From Prostheceraeus crozeri (lineage: Eukaryota; Platyhelminthes; Polycladida; Euryleptidae): a stretch of DNA of 64,000 nucleotides. This document shows positions 47,652-58,109 of the stretch, in pieces. Where the stretch lies: positions 682,001-746,000 of the forward strand of contig CAJQUW010009323.1 of NCBI GenBank assembly GCA_907163375.1, given 5' to 3'. Made by a program: the position numbers and the translations under genes. How positions within the stretch are numbered: the first letter of the stretch is position 1; the number at the start of each line of letters is the position of its first letter. Below the pieces are notes generated by a model, which was not told the DNA's origin, did no database searches, and saw nothing but the letters and a program-made list of their open reading frames with translations.

Positions 47652-47823
47652 TAAGTTAAATTAATCCAATTTCATTGAGAATTGATCATTAACGAGATTA
47701 GTAAAGATGCAACTGTCATTCTTTGGATTTCGGATTCATGAATATCTCAAATGACTCGTCTATTCGTAACTTCATTGTGCAATTCCGCTAAATAGTGTTG
47801 ACATGTATTTTCACTCAGCTTAC

Positions 47824-48079
47824 CATAGAAATCGACAACAATAAAACCTCTAGAATGAAAGTAAAGCTTCATGCAATACACAATAGTGGCACATAAATCG
47901 CACGCATTTTCACTTAGATACACTTGTCAACGGCTGTATCATTGGGTCAGAATCAGTCACATGTGTAAATCAAAGCTTTTCATTGGTCATTCATGCCCCA
48001 ACTTAGTTCCCCCGGCGGTGCCGCGACCTTGAGTCAATTTCCATTCTAGTCAACCTTAGTTAAACAATCTATTTCTATG
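47824..48079 (+). mobile_element. hAT-type MITE with perfect 8-bp target duplication
   Basis: A 256-base element with ends CATAGAAATCGACAAC and, inverted, CATAGAAATAGATTGTT, flanked by CAGCTTAC at 47816-47823 and 48080-48087. The 8-bp duplication fits hAT. It is homologous to 6075-6324 and 16062-16308. It lies just downstream of the last Kunitz exon. Confidence 0.88.
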
Positions 48080-48540
48080 CAGCTTACACATGACGGGAAA
48101 CACAGAGAAGTTAACATCATCATTTAAGTTTTCTTATTGTCATTGATTTAGTCAATAGTCATTTTTTCATAATTTTCGTAAATTAATTCCATTCGATATT
48201 CAATGAAGATTATAATTTTCTCAAAGGTTGTCATCTCTGAGCTAAGCCGCTCATTCTCCCTCACATAATTTTGATCAATTATATCAGAGAAAATGTGCAG
48301 GTTTGCTGCAAACAGATTTGTTGTCAGTGTGACCAACGTGCAGTTCACCAATTTCATCTAATGCATGCAGTGTATGTCAACTGTCAATCTTAATTTTACT
48401 ACGGGTAATATGCCGAGAGATGTAGACTAGGTCTGCTGAATCCTGATGTTGAACTAAATGAAGACTGTTTATTATCTATGTTCACATTTGTACGTGAAAT
48501 ACGGCGTACATGTTAGATAAACACACGAGTGTTAGACGAA
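48080..48540. other. No gene seen
   Basis: AT-rich sequence between the MITE and the LINE fragment; no domain or repeat recognised. Confidence 0.45.
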
Positions 48541-49110
48541 TAATACTAATAATAATATCCTTTATTTGTTCCACTTTAACATTCGGTGAACGCTTACATA
48601 GAATGAGAATTACACAACCCGCCCGCAAAATCTGACAAGTCGAGAAATAAGCGTGGTAAAAGAAAAACAGTAAGATGTTACAGAGGTCTAGTAGACCGAA
48701 TAAACGACGAACTATATCGTTTCGTGCGCACATATGGAGGTCTAACATGCAGAGGATTGCGAGCTGTTGGAGTTCTTTCGCAGAAGATTGACCTGAGACG
48801 ATGTGATCTGCCTCGAAAAGGCGATGGCAGGTCCCTGGCATTTGAGATGTCACAATTTGTAGAGATACCCATAATTCTGATGGCTTTCTTTTCGATGGAA
48901 ACAAATTTCTTAATAAGGTAATAAGCCATGTTGCAAAACACGAAGTTGGCATATGGTGCAATAGAACGAATGTAACAAATGTAGGCAATGACGCTTCACT
49001 GAGGTATTCCGCTGGTAATAGAGGACCATGAAGACCAAGAACCATTATATTGTGTTTTCAAAAAATCAGCATTCATTAATTTTTCTGCTGTCAGACCAAC
49101 TAAGGCGGAA
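48541..49110 (-). pseudogene. LINE 3' fragment, C-terminal region
   Basis: The minus strand encodes YLIKKFVSIEKKAIRIMG, matching the conserved ORF2 C-terminal stretch of jockey/CR1-like LINEs, and later HVRPPYVRTKRYSSSFI near the protein end. An upstream frame reads SVIAYICYIRSIAPYANFVF. The element ends at about 48540 in AATAATACTAATAATAATA-type repeats, a LINE tail. The frame is broken at least once. Confidence 0.7.
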
Positions 49111-50985
49111 TGTCAGTAGTGAGTCGAGGTGTAATTTATTGAATACCAGAGGAAGTTCTCTTACTCTTGGTCGTTGAGAGAACAATTTTACTGTAAAAAT
49201 GGAGATGGTTGTCCGCAAATGGGAGAATTTTGTCATAGAAAACTGAAGAAACATCACAGAAGTGTATTGGATCGCGGGCAAACAACCGTAATCTCTGTGC
49301 GTCTTGTTTTTTCTTGAGGTGTAACTACATTTAGATTCCTTTTCTCACCCTACTACTTGCAATTTTTACTTTTTTGAGGAGGATCTCCTGTTGTCGAACG
49401 TATCTCTCAGTCATTGAAAATGCAGAGGTGCGTTATTGAAAAATTTCGAAGCTCAGCGGAAGAACTCACTGAACTTTCAAAGCTCAGTTCCACATTTTGC
49501 TACTTTAAAAAGTTAATTATCGACAAAAAGTAATGATTAATTTCGGAAGCCCAAGCAGCAAAGAAATATTCGCTGACCTTACATTTTCGGAAATTATATA
49601 CATAGATTGGAAGAGCTCAAAACTTTTTCGTTTACCCAAATCCAAGCAAAATCTCAACTTTGAATTTGCATATGAAATACACACAATGAAGCAGGTGCAT
49701 CAATAAAGGATAAAACAGCTTCTGGACTCCAACCCAAGAATTAAAGCTGCAACTGCTCTATCATGCATACCAACGTATGTGTTCTGAATGCTTCAGACTC
49801 GTTAAATGTGGCTACTGTGTGACTTGTGTATATTATTTCACTTATTGCATAGCTGTTAATGAAGCATGTCTGACATAGTCAAACATTTCTTTGCAGACGG
49901 TGCTGCCAATTCAATTGCAAGTGAGACAATGTACAATTTACGAAGAAGATTGGATAGTCTAAAAACATTCATTTTTTGTTCAGTTGAATTGCAACGGTTC
50001 AATTTTCAAAAAGAAACAATAGCATTGGGATTTTATGTTCCAAGTGTAAAGCTTTTGCTGAAATGTAATATTTCTTGAATAAATTCTTCAATAAAATCAT
50101 CACAGTTTTAATTGTTACTTGAGAAAATCTGCAATGTGCAGCTACATGCGCTTGGCCGTGGTAAGCGCTTACACAAAGCAATGACATTCAACAAAGAAGA
50201 AAATCGCAATGGACATTATGTCAGGTTGTGTCGCACTTTCGCAATATAATTATTCTTCGATGACGTCGATAGTTGGTATCCAGTACGAGAAGCGTGTCCA
50301 ATAAGTTGTGTGTATTGATCAACCCGCATATTAATCTACTACTTTTGAATATTTTCTAAGCACAGAATTAGATTGTTTAAGCGTATCACTCTGCTAGAAG
50401 ATAAAACTGATTCAAAATGATGGCACATGCAGGAACTTACTAAGTAGGCAAATAGAAATTTAATACCTTGCAGAGATAGGAAAAATAGTCGTGCGTCGCT
50501 TGCGAGTTGCTGCGCATTCCTTCAAAATGCTCCGATCTCCAAAATTCCTTCAGATTCGAGGAATTCAGATCATTGTGTTAAAGTGTCCTCGATAATGTTG
50601 GGCCCTCAGATCATTATCAAAAAAGTTGGCACGCGCACGAAAAAGCGTTCAAAAACTTCTCTGTAGAACTTGACATCGACTGTGACTCATGGCTGTGTGA
50701 TCAGGTTGATTACAGTCACTGAGACTTCGCACATTGGCGTGTTGAATGCTGAACCGGCTGCTTATTGTTCAATTGCTATGGTATTATGTCAGCAGATTGT
50801 GCCATTTCATTTACGTTACATGTTCCAATGCTTCCCTTCTAGTCAAACAGAAGAAGAGACGGCCTTTCTAATTCTGTGTTTGTAAGACATCCATGCACTA
50901 CCCCAAAAACATGTAATAAAATCGGCAGCCTCCCTAGATAAATTAAGTCCATAGAAATCCGACTTTTCGTTTTTTTAGAGGGACT
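49111..50985. other. No gene seen
   Basis: About 1.9 kb of AT-rich sequence with only short open frames. No Kunitz, lectin or transposase motif was recognised. Confidence 0.5.
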
Positions 50986-50989
50986 AGAG

Positions 50990-51050
50990 TGGGCAGTATA
51001 GCTGTTTGTTGATGGTAATTTCAGCTGCTTGCTCAGATTGCACCGATCTA
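50990..51050 (+). repeat. Short repeat shared with the palindrome arms
   Basis: AGCTGTTTGTTGATGGTAAT followed by TTCAGCTGCTTGCTCAG resembles 6335-6385 and the inverse of about 15995-16050. The role is unknown; it could be the end of a short element. Confidence 0.45.
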
Positions 51051-51156
51051 CGAATGCTACTCATAAAATAAATAAGTGAAAACATTATGTACACGTACAC
51101 TAGCGTAGATTGACTTACAGTTTCCCTCATTAATGCAACACACGGATATCGGTCTT

Positions 51157-52043
51157 GCTTCAATTCATTTTCTAGGCGTATAATCATAATTATGATGTTC
51201 TGAACGGCTTTAACGAGAAACTTCGAGACTGAGCAGAAAGTGCATTATAAATTTCTCGATAATGCTACATCCCAAATCCCTGTATATTTTCTAAAAACTG
51301 GTCGTTTAAACACCTCACAAATTTGCGTTACAAAGCTTATCGCACCAGATGTTTTGCCAAGTAGGATCACTATCAAAAGGTAGTCCGAATTGAAAGTTCA
51401 AAAGCGAAAGAGAAATGGTCTAATAAAGTTTGTCACAACAAGAAAGGAGTTTGGAAAGTTTTGAAAAGCTCAAGTTCACACTCTCGTATTCAGTCCATTT
51501 TGAACCAATACCTATCAATATCTGAGGCTGTGGCATCTATTAATGAGACTTTCACATTAGTGACACTGACTACTTCACCGACATCAAAGATAATGAAAGG
51601 GGAATATGTGATGGATCATTTGATGCCATGACTATACATTTAATTTCCTTCAGCGTTTGAAAGTGAAAAAAAGTGCGGGGTTCGACAACATATTGCCTCG
51701 TTTGATTAAAGTGACCATTCTTATACGTGTACTTGCTGATCCGTTGTCTGAAATTGTGGAATTTATTCCTTATCTCTGTCAACTGGGCTTGTTCCTAATG
51801 AATGGAAAATTGCAAAAGTTTCACCTGTTTCTATAACATTGCGTCCATTTGTCCATGATGTGCGACCTATATCCCTTCTTCCTGTTTTTATGAAGGTTCA
51901 AGAGCAAATGTCAATCCGCTGTTTCAAGGATGAAATCATTTCTAGAAAATATATAAAATGAAAAAAATATGAATTTCTATGAAATCATATATGCTGAATT
52001 TCAGTTTGGCTTCTGACCAAAATGATCCACTTGTACCTCGTTT
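51157..52043 (+). pseudogene. LINE fragment, inverted twin of 60645-61535
   Basis: The plus strand carries the linker and early reverse transcriptase of a LINE: KKSAGFD, LPRLIKVTILIRVLADPLSE, LGLVPNEWKIAKV and VRPISLLPVFMKVQEQM, with frame breaks between. It ends at AEFQFGF. The block is nearly the exact reverse complement of 60645-61535, so the two are recent inverted duplicates and not independent insertions. Confidence 0.8.
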
Positions 52044-52524
52044 TTCACCTTCGCCTTTTGAAGTTGTTTTAGGCCTGTTAAGGGTTAAAATATCTTTTGA
52101 AGATTTTGCACCAGAAATATTTTGATGCACTTATTCATTGTACTTTCTCAAAATTGATCACTCAACCACTCGCTCACGACAACAAATTGGCGCTCGCTCG
52201 CTCATCCGCTCATAGAACATGCCGCTCGCTTGCTCAAAAACACTGAATGAATATGACCGGAAATTGGCTGAAAAAATTGCCGATATCTCAGTGCCGCAGG
52301 GAATCTTCACCTTACGATTGCATGGGCAACTACTTGGCTTCCAATTATTCAGTCGCGGATATTAAATAATGCTTAGTTGATTAGGAAAGCATCATAAATA
52401 AATAAATTATCCCTGATTTTGCATGTATGATTTCTGCTTACCGTTTCCTGTGTTTGAAAATATAAGCTTTTGACTTTGAATATATTTCAAGTACTTGTTG
52501 CATTTAAGAACCAAGCTCCACCAG

Positions 52525-53130
52525 CGTAGATCAATTTCGTCACAACAAAAAATTGTGTAGTCGGTCCTGGTTCAATGTTTATTATGGTTCATTGGTTCTA
52601 TAAGTATGTAGCTTGTTATTTGACCAAAACATTTCGCGCATCAGTGGACTTCGAAACAGTAATTATTGAAAAACATTTAACCCTTTTCCAATTCACTTTG
52701 ATCTACACTGGTAAACAGTGCATTAATTGCACTTGTATACGAGTTTATCTTTTACATCAACTTAAATGATAGTCGACGCATTTTCTAAGCATTCAATGAT
52801 GCGCTATATACTTGGATTGCTCTGCATTCTCCTCCAGTGATATACTTTTACATGACCTTGAATGAGTCCGATGACTCCAAACAATAGCCTGTGATTTACA
52901 TAAGGAGGATACAAGGTTAAACCTGTTCGTCTAGATTTGATCATGAAGATAATACTGGTGGCCTATTGGTATCAATAGGCCAATATAAAGACGACATCTA
53001 TGATTTAGTGTTGAAAATCATCTATTCAGGATGATGTCATTGTTTAACAAAACTGTTAATGAAAATTAATGTGATTGACGCAATTAGAGTTCATAAACTA
53101 CTACTGCGCTATTGCTTTCTCCGATACGAG
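52525..53130 (+). repeat. Direct repeat, copy 1
   Basis: Diverged direct copy of 61545-62105, sharing GATCAATTTCGTC, GTTATTTGACCA, CATTTCGCGCAT, GTTGAAAATCATC and the following block to about 53130. The second copy adjoins the inverted LINE twin, so this repeat and the LINE block may have been duplicated together in a more complex rearrangement. No coding capacity. Confidence 0.6.
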
Positions 53131-53764
53131 CTATATTGCAACTATAAATCATTACAACTATTGACGCGCAACTATCTTACCATTTCCGATGGGTTAAATA
53201 TAGTCTGTATCACAAAAAACAAGCGGAAAAATTGTATTCTACATCTATGCTCGTCTCGCAAATTATGCTCTTTACATACATGTACATCTATGCTCTTCAT
53301 TTCTATTCATCTCCTTAAAGTCAATAGATTTGAATGAATATTTTGAATTTGTGCAATGCGCTTATACTCTTTAAGGTTTCAGCCATCTACTTGAAATCTA
53401 TGAATTTGAATAAATAACTTGAATTTGTACAATTCGATTACTATTCATTTATTTTTGACTTATTATCGACAGCTTATCAAATGGAGTGTACGCAAGGAAG
53501 ATTGTATTTTTTGATTGAAAGTCTTCGTCGATGTAATATGAATGCCATACAAATCCATGGAATCATTGAAGAAGCTTGGCCTGACAATTGTTTGAGTGCT
53601 GTACGGATTCGCACTATTTGCCAAGAATTTCGGGATGGCAGTCGGAACACATTTGAGCGTAAACCAGGCAGTGGTGTGACGAAAAGTAAAAAGCAAGAAC
53701 TGAAAATGTCCAAGCCGTTGAACAACTAATCAATGAGGATAACTGCATGACACTTAGACACATA

Positions 53765-55569
53765 CAGTCTGTTTCAATTTACTTCTCACACTCAATATTT
53801 TTGTTGCTAAAACGAATTATAGTATAAAAGCTATTTCAAGGTCATCTAGCGGAACTCAAAACGTATATGATTAAGATAAATTGTGCACAGTTAATCCTTG
53901 TGGTAAGGTGGCGAGCCGTGCATGAAGATATTGGCAATTACAGAGCACTTTTTTCCAATGGAGACTTAATGCGAGATTCCAAGATGAGCACGTGAAAATG
54001 TTGATTCATACTGTGCTAACATGCGCTGTTCTCGAACATTGTTTCGACTTGTTATCTTGTCTGCAATCTGGCTCACGTGATTGTTTACGGTAATCGTACT
54101 TCAAGCTGATTGGTCAATTTTGATTTGATGTCTCTTCAGTGGGGCGATTTCAGAAAAATCTCATCACACTGGTGATTGTGGTGATTCTGACAGGTTGTAA
54201 TCTGATCGTAGCAATGCCACAAGGAAAGGACCTCTCAAACAGCAAAGTTGCTGAAATATAACGACCTTGTTGAAGAATACGGACCATTCACACCGAGAAA
54301 TAGCTCGTAGAACAGGAATTAGCAATTTTACAGTGTCGAGAATTGCTAGGATGAAGACCAACGGACATTATGTAGGCCATCGAAAAGGAGGGTGTGGTAA
54401 GAAAAAAGCCACTAGTAGTGCAGATGTCCGCTTCTTAGTTCGTGAAGTAAAGAAAGACTATGGTGTTACAACTGCCAAGCTTCGAAAGCGGTTACAAGAT
54501 GCAGGGACCAACGTCAGTCGAACAACTGTGTGGCGGAGGTTGAAGGAAATGAAGTGCGAATCCAAGAATCCCAGAAAGGTCCCTCTACTTACCAAAGCGA
54601 TAAAACAAAAGAGACTTCAGTTTGCTCTTGACCACGCTGGTTGGACTTCTGAGGATTGGAGAGGGGTAAGTGAATGTCTGAATTCATTTTGTTCTGAATT
54701 TTCATGAGAAATATTAACTTGAGTAATTTTTCCAATTTTTCGCCTTTTTTATTATTTTTCTTTTTTTTTTACAGGTGGCCTTTAGCGATGAATCGTCTTT
54801 TGAGTGCTCGTCAGTCCGTCCTAGGAGAGTCTGAACAGCTTCCTCATCGAAGACTCCCTTAGAACCACGTTTGAAACATCCAGTCAAAGTTATGATGTGG
54901 GGTATTATGAGTGCTGAAGGAGCCGGACGACTTCACATATGCGAGGGGAGCATGAATCAACATTCGTATCTGCACGTCTTGGAGTCTCGTGTGAGACCTC
55001 AAATGGAGCAATGGAGTTCTGCTGGGGTTAGCATCTTTATGCACGACTCTGCACCGTGCCACAAGGCTAGACTGTGCACAAATTATCTGAATCAAATCAA
55101 TCTGGATGTTTTGAAATGGACTGGGAATTCGCCAGACCTCAATCCTCTGGAGACACATTGGGGGATACTGAAACAGAGACTTTGTGAATATGATTTGCCT
55201 ACTGAACAGACATTAATTGCAAAAATTGTACAGTTGTGGCATAATGATGTCTCCCTTACCGAAACATGTGAAAAGTTAGTAGATTCCATGCAAAAAGGAA
55301 TTCAAGCAGTGATCAAAGTACGAGGAGGACATACCCGGTTTTAGCTTGAAATCTGTTCTGCCTTCGAGTCTATTTTTTCATTTACAGCAATTTGTAGCAT
55401 TTAATTTTAATACATGAGTTACATCAGTTCTTTTTTTTACTTGACTGTCGACATAAAACACTATAATAGCGCCTCAAACTTCCAGGAATAGTTTAGATAT
55501 AGTTTAGATACTATGACTTGCATGAATCTGCAAAAATATGTGGTGTGAGAAGTAAATTGAAACAGACTG
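53765..55569 (+). mobile_element. Tc1-like element D, nested in mariner
   Basis: A 1805-base element with ends CAGTCTGTTTCAATTTACTT and, inverted, the same at 55550-55569. TA lies at 53763-53764 and 55570-55571. Removing the element and one TA joins ACACATA to GCAAACG and restores the mariner frame exactly. The family differs from Tc1 copies A-C in end sequence and has an intron in its transposase. Confidence 0.95.
54212..55344 (+). pseudogene. Tc1 transposase D with an intron, two lesions
   Basis: ATG at 54212 (MPQGKDLSNSKVAEI), a one-base shift near 54257, then LKNTDHSHREIARRTGISNF, GGCGKKKATSSADVRFLV and FALDHAGWTSEDWRG to 54665. An intron of 109 bases (54666-54774, GTAAGT to TTTTTACAG) in phase 0 precedes VAFSDESSF, the first catalytic motif. 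One TGA at 54832 breaks exon 2; after it come VMMWGIMSAEGAGRLHI, FMHDSAPCH and NSPDLNPLETHWGILK (DD34E), to a natural stop. Confidence 0.88.
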
Positions 55570-56451
55570 TAGCAAACGTCTTGCAAGTATCCCATACTAT
55601 GGTGGGGAGAATTTTAAAAGAAGATCTTGATAAACAGTGGTGTCACACACGATGGATTCCTTACTCTTTGTCAGAGTACAACAAGACTGTTCGTGTTGAG
55701 CGTTGTAAAGATCTACTGGAATCATTTTCAGCCAGGCAAACGAAGCTGAATTTGGTAACTGTTGATGAAAAGTTATTCTATCTTCGCAAATTGAAACCTA
55801 GAAATACAATTGGCAGTTGGATAAGTGCAGGTGGTGACGAGGAAAAAAGACAGACAGCTTTGAGATCCGCCACGGAGAAAAAACATCTTGTTATTATAGC
55901 TGTTTCACAGAAAGGCTTTCATTATTTTGAAATACTACCTGTCAATCAATCCATCAATGCAGACAGATACATCCAGTTTCTTGGCAATCTTGTAGATTTT
56001 TTAAAGCGACAACCGGATCCAATTTTACCAGAAAATATGCGTTTGCAACATGACAACGCGAGGCTCCATACCGCCATTGCAACCACTCAGCACATTGCAA
56101 TAAATAATATTCGACTCTTGAGGCAACCACCATATTCACCAGATACCAATCTGTGTGATCGCTACCTGCTTCCGCGTCTTGGAGCACTTCGCGACAGCTT
56201 TGATTCACAAGACAATATTAAACAATTCCTTGACGCGCAGCTGCCCTATTTTGCACCGCATAGAATGAAGCAGGCACTCCAAAATTCTATGTCTCACATG
56301 GAAAAAATCATTGAATGTGGAGGAGAATGTGTCCGAATCTTTGGTCTAAATCAACAATGTTATCTGTTTCTTTCGTTTGCATGAGGTCTCAGTTTGTTAG
56401 AGCATATTGCACTTTCTAAATCAAACCGCTCGTTTTTTGTGATACAGACTA

Positions 56452-56588
56452 TAGTTCGTGATCCACTTGATAGTTAATTGAGGTAAGTTTGAACCTACAA
56501 GGCCTGATAATAGCGTCATGAGGTAGTTTATCAAAAGCAAGAGTAATGTCAATGGAGATCATAAATGCAACATGGGTATTTTCACCGA
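56452..56588 (-). pseudogene. LINE reverse transcriptase, downstream piece of the split copy
   Basis: The minus strand reads ENTHVAFMISIDITLAFDKL then PHDAIIRP, and in a shifted frame SNLPQLTIKWITNY up to the mariner end. This is the reverse-transcriptase palm (SIDxxxAFDKLPH). It continues the frame that stops at 60598, on the far side of the MULE. Upstream piece: 60598-61535. Confidence 0.85.
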
Positions 56589-56594
56589 ATGTAG

Positions 56595-56710
56595 TAGTTT
56601 TGTTCGACAATGAGATATCATAGATTTTAAGCATTTGTTCGACAGTGGTTTTGTTCGACACATGGTTTTGTTTGACAGTGGTTTTCTCCGACAGTGGTTT
56701 TGTTTGATAT
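56595..56710 (-). repeat. Minisatellite at the left MULE end
   Basis: Degenerate tandem units of about 15-21 bases (GTTTTGTTCGACAGTG and variants), inverted relative to the array at the right end. A further stray unit is at about 56863-56922. Confidence 0.8.
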
Positions 56711-57039
56711 TTATTTTTAAAATATCAAAATTTATAATATCATAATATCATTATTTATCATATCATAATGAATATTAATGAATAATTAATTATTTGATAA
56801 AGTACATTTTCGAAATTTTATTATAATTGTTTTTAACCTTTTCTATCATACAACCACTTGAGGTTCAAAACCAATGTCGAACAATTATTATGTTTTTGTT
56901 CGACATTTATTTTTAATATATCATGCTTGTATTCTAAATTTATATACAATATCAAAAATATGATAAAGAACATTTTCGAAAGAAACAATTAAAAACAATT
57001 ACTTTAAAGAAATGTTCATTGCAATCCCATGCAAGCAAT

Positions 57040-58030
57040 CGATCATGGGCATCTCTTTACTGTCATACAACCTTTTGAGGTTCAAAATTGCTGCTTCTCT
57101 TTCCCGTGTTACTTTTGCCTTCTTTGGTGTAATTGCACCATGACGCAAATGTTCTTTCATCTGATGCTCTGTCATGTTTTGTTTTTTATCAACAAGTTTG
57201 TCAGCTCATATATTCCTACGTGACTTCTTCCAGCAGTTACTTTGAGTGCATTGTGATGACCTTCAATAATATTGTTGGTTCTGTCTAATCCATCTTCGAG
57301 ACAATCATACATATTCCATTCATAAATTGAAAATTTTGGAGATCTTCTGATTGTTTTCCTCTACTTTTACGGACTTCAGCTCCACGGACATATGTGTAGT
57401 CAAAATATTGCAACAAAGCCCCTTCATTTATGCATTTGGAAACCTCTAAGAAGCCTTCGATTACGGATTCAGTTGGTAAAAAAGCGATGCTTGCCAACAT
57501 TTTGATTGATTGGTGGAAATCAGGATCATCCATGTATCGTTTCGCTAATCCCAATTTTTGAATTTTTCTATATAGCGATTGAGATAAATGAAAGAAACAG
57601 TATTTTACATTGCCTTCTGGGAAAAAATGAATAAATGCATTTTTCCGATGCGATTTCAAAATCAATATGCAATGTTATTGTTTCAGTTGGAATTCCATCT
57701 AATTTTGGTGCATGTTTCAATATTTCTTCCCAAACCGTTTTGTAGTTTTCTTCTGTTTTTCCCGGTATAAGTGCATAAATAAAAGGGAACCATTTGCCAT
57801 ATCGTTTTCCCATGATGGTTAATAACTGGTAAAAAATAACTGGAACAATGTCAAAAGTTGCATCAATCATCCATTCAGCACAACCCATCAACCTCGAAAC
57901 GTTCTCACTCGTACCAAAAATAACAGTTCTTTCTTCATTCCTACTGTCAAATAAACAAAAGTTTTCTCCAGTTAAGAGGACTGCGTCATCAAATTTCGCA
58001 TCATCAATATCGACGGGTTATGAAACAGAC
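57040..58030 (-). pseudogene. MULE transposase fragment
   Basis: Minus-strand blocks in order: FDDAVLLTGENFCLFDSR, RTVIFGTSENVSRLMG, WMIDATFDIVPVIFYQLL (first catalytic Asp), HIDFEIAS (second Asp), KYCFFHLSQSLYRKIQKLGL, ALLQYFDYTYVRG, then in another frame WNMYDCLEDGLDRTNNIIEG. This order is diagnostic of Mutator-like transposases. At least two frame changes are present and the N-terminal zinc-finger (FLYWCH-type) region is missing, cut near the Tc1 insertion at 58110. The element is dead. Confidence 0.88.
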
Positions 58031-58109
58031 TGCAATTTAATCAGGGATGTCTATGAATGCTATGATATAGAACTTGGTATACGCAGGAAAATAATAAGCT
58101 TATTATATA

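Larger units (their letters stand above)
53481..56384 (+). pseudogene. mariner transposase (DD34D) split by a Tc1 insertion
   Basis: The first part (from 53481) is a mariner DNA-binding region: IHGIIEEAWPDNCLSAVRI, CQEFRDGSRNTFE, KPGSG. One frameshift near 53695-53708 leads to VEQLINEDNCMTLRHI, which stops at the Tc1 insertion. Beyond it, from 55572, the same frame resumes with ANVLQVSHTMVGRILKEDL and continues to a stop at 56382. Catalytic motifs are VTVDEKLFY, QHDNARLH and PPYSPDTNLCDRYLLP, with 34 residues between the second and third Asp (DD34D). WVPHxL is replaced by WIPYSL. Apart from the insert and one frameshift the gene looks sound. Confidence 0.9.
53201..56451 (+). mobile_element. 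mariner element, interrupted by a Tc1 element
   Basis: Inverted ends TATAGTCTGTATCACAAAAA are found at about 53199-53218 and inverted at about 56434-56453. TA flanks fit the mariner family. Net of the 1805-base Tc1 insert (53765-55569) the element is about 1.45 kb. Its right end abuts reverse transcriptase sequence of the minus-strand LINE (IKWITNY), so it seems to have landed in that LINE, although LINE sequence is not clearly recognisable on its left side. Confidence 0.85.

Noticed and set aside
48482-49045. 187-codon minus-strand frame as a membrane protein
   Set aside because: The hydrophobic look is a wrong-frame reading of a LINE fragment; the adjoining frame gives the LINE C-terminal motif.
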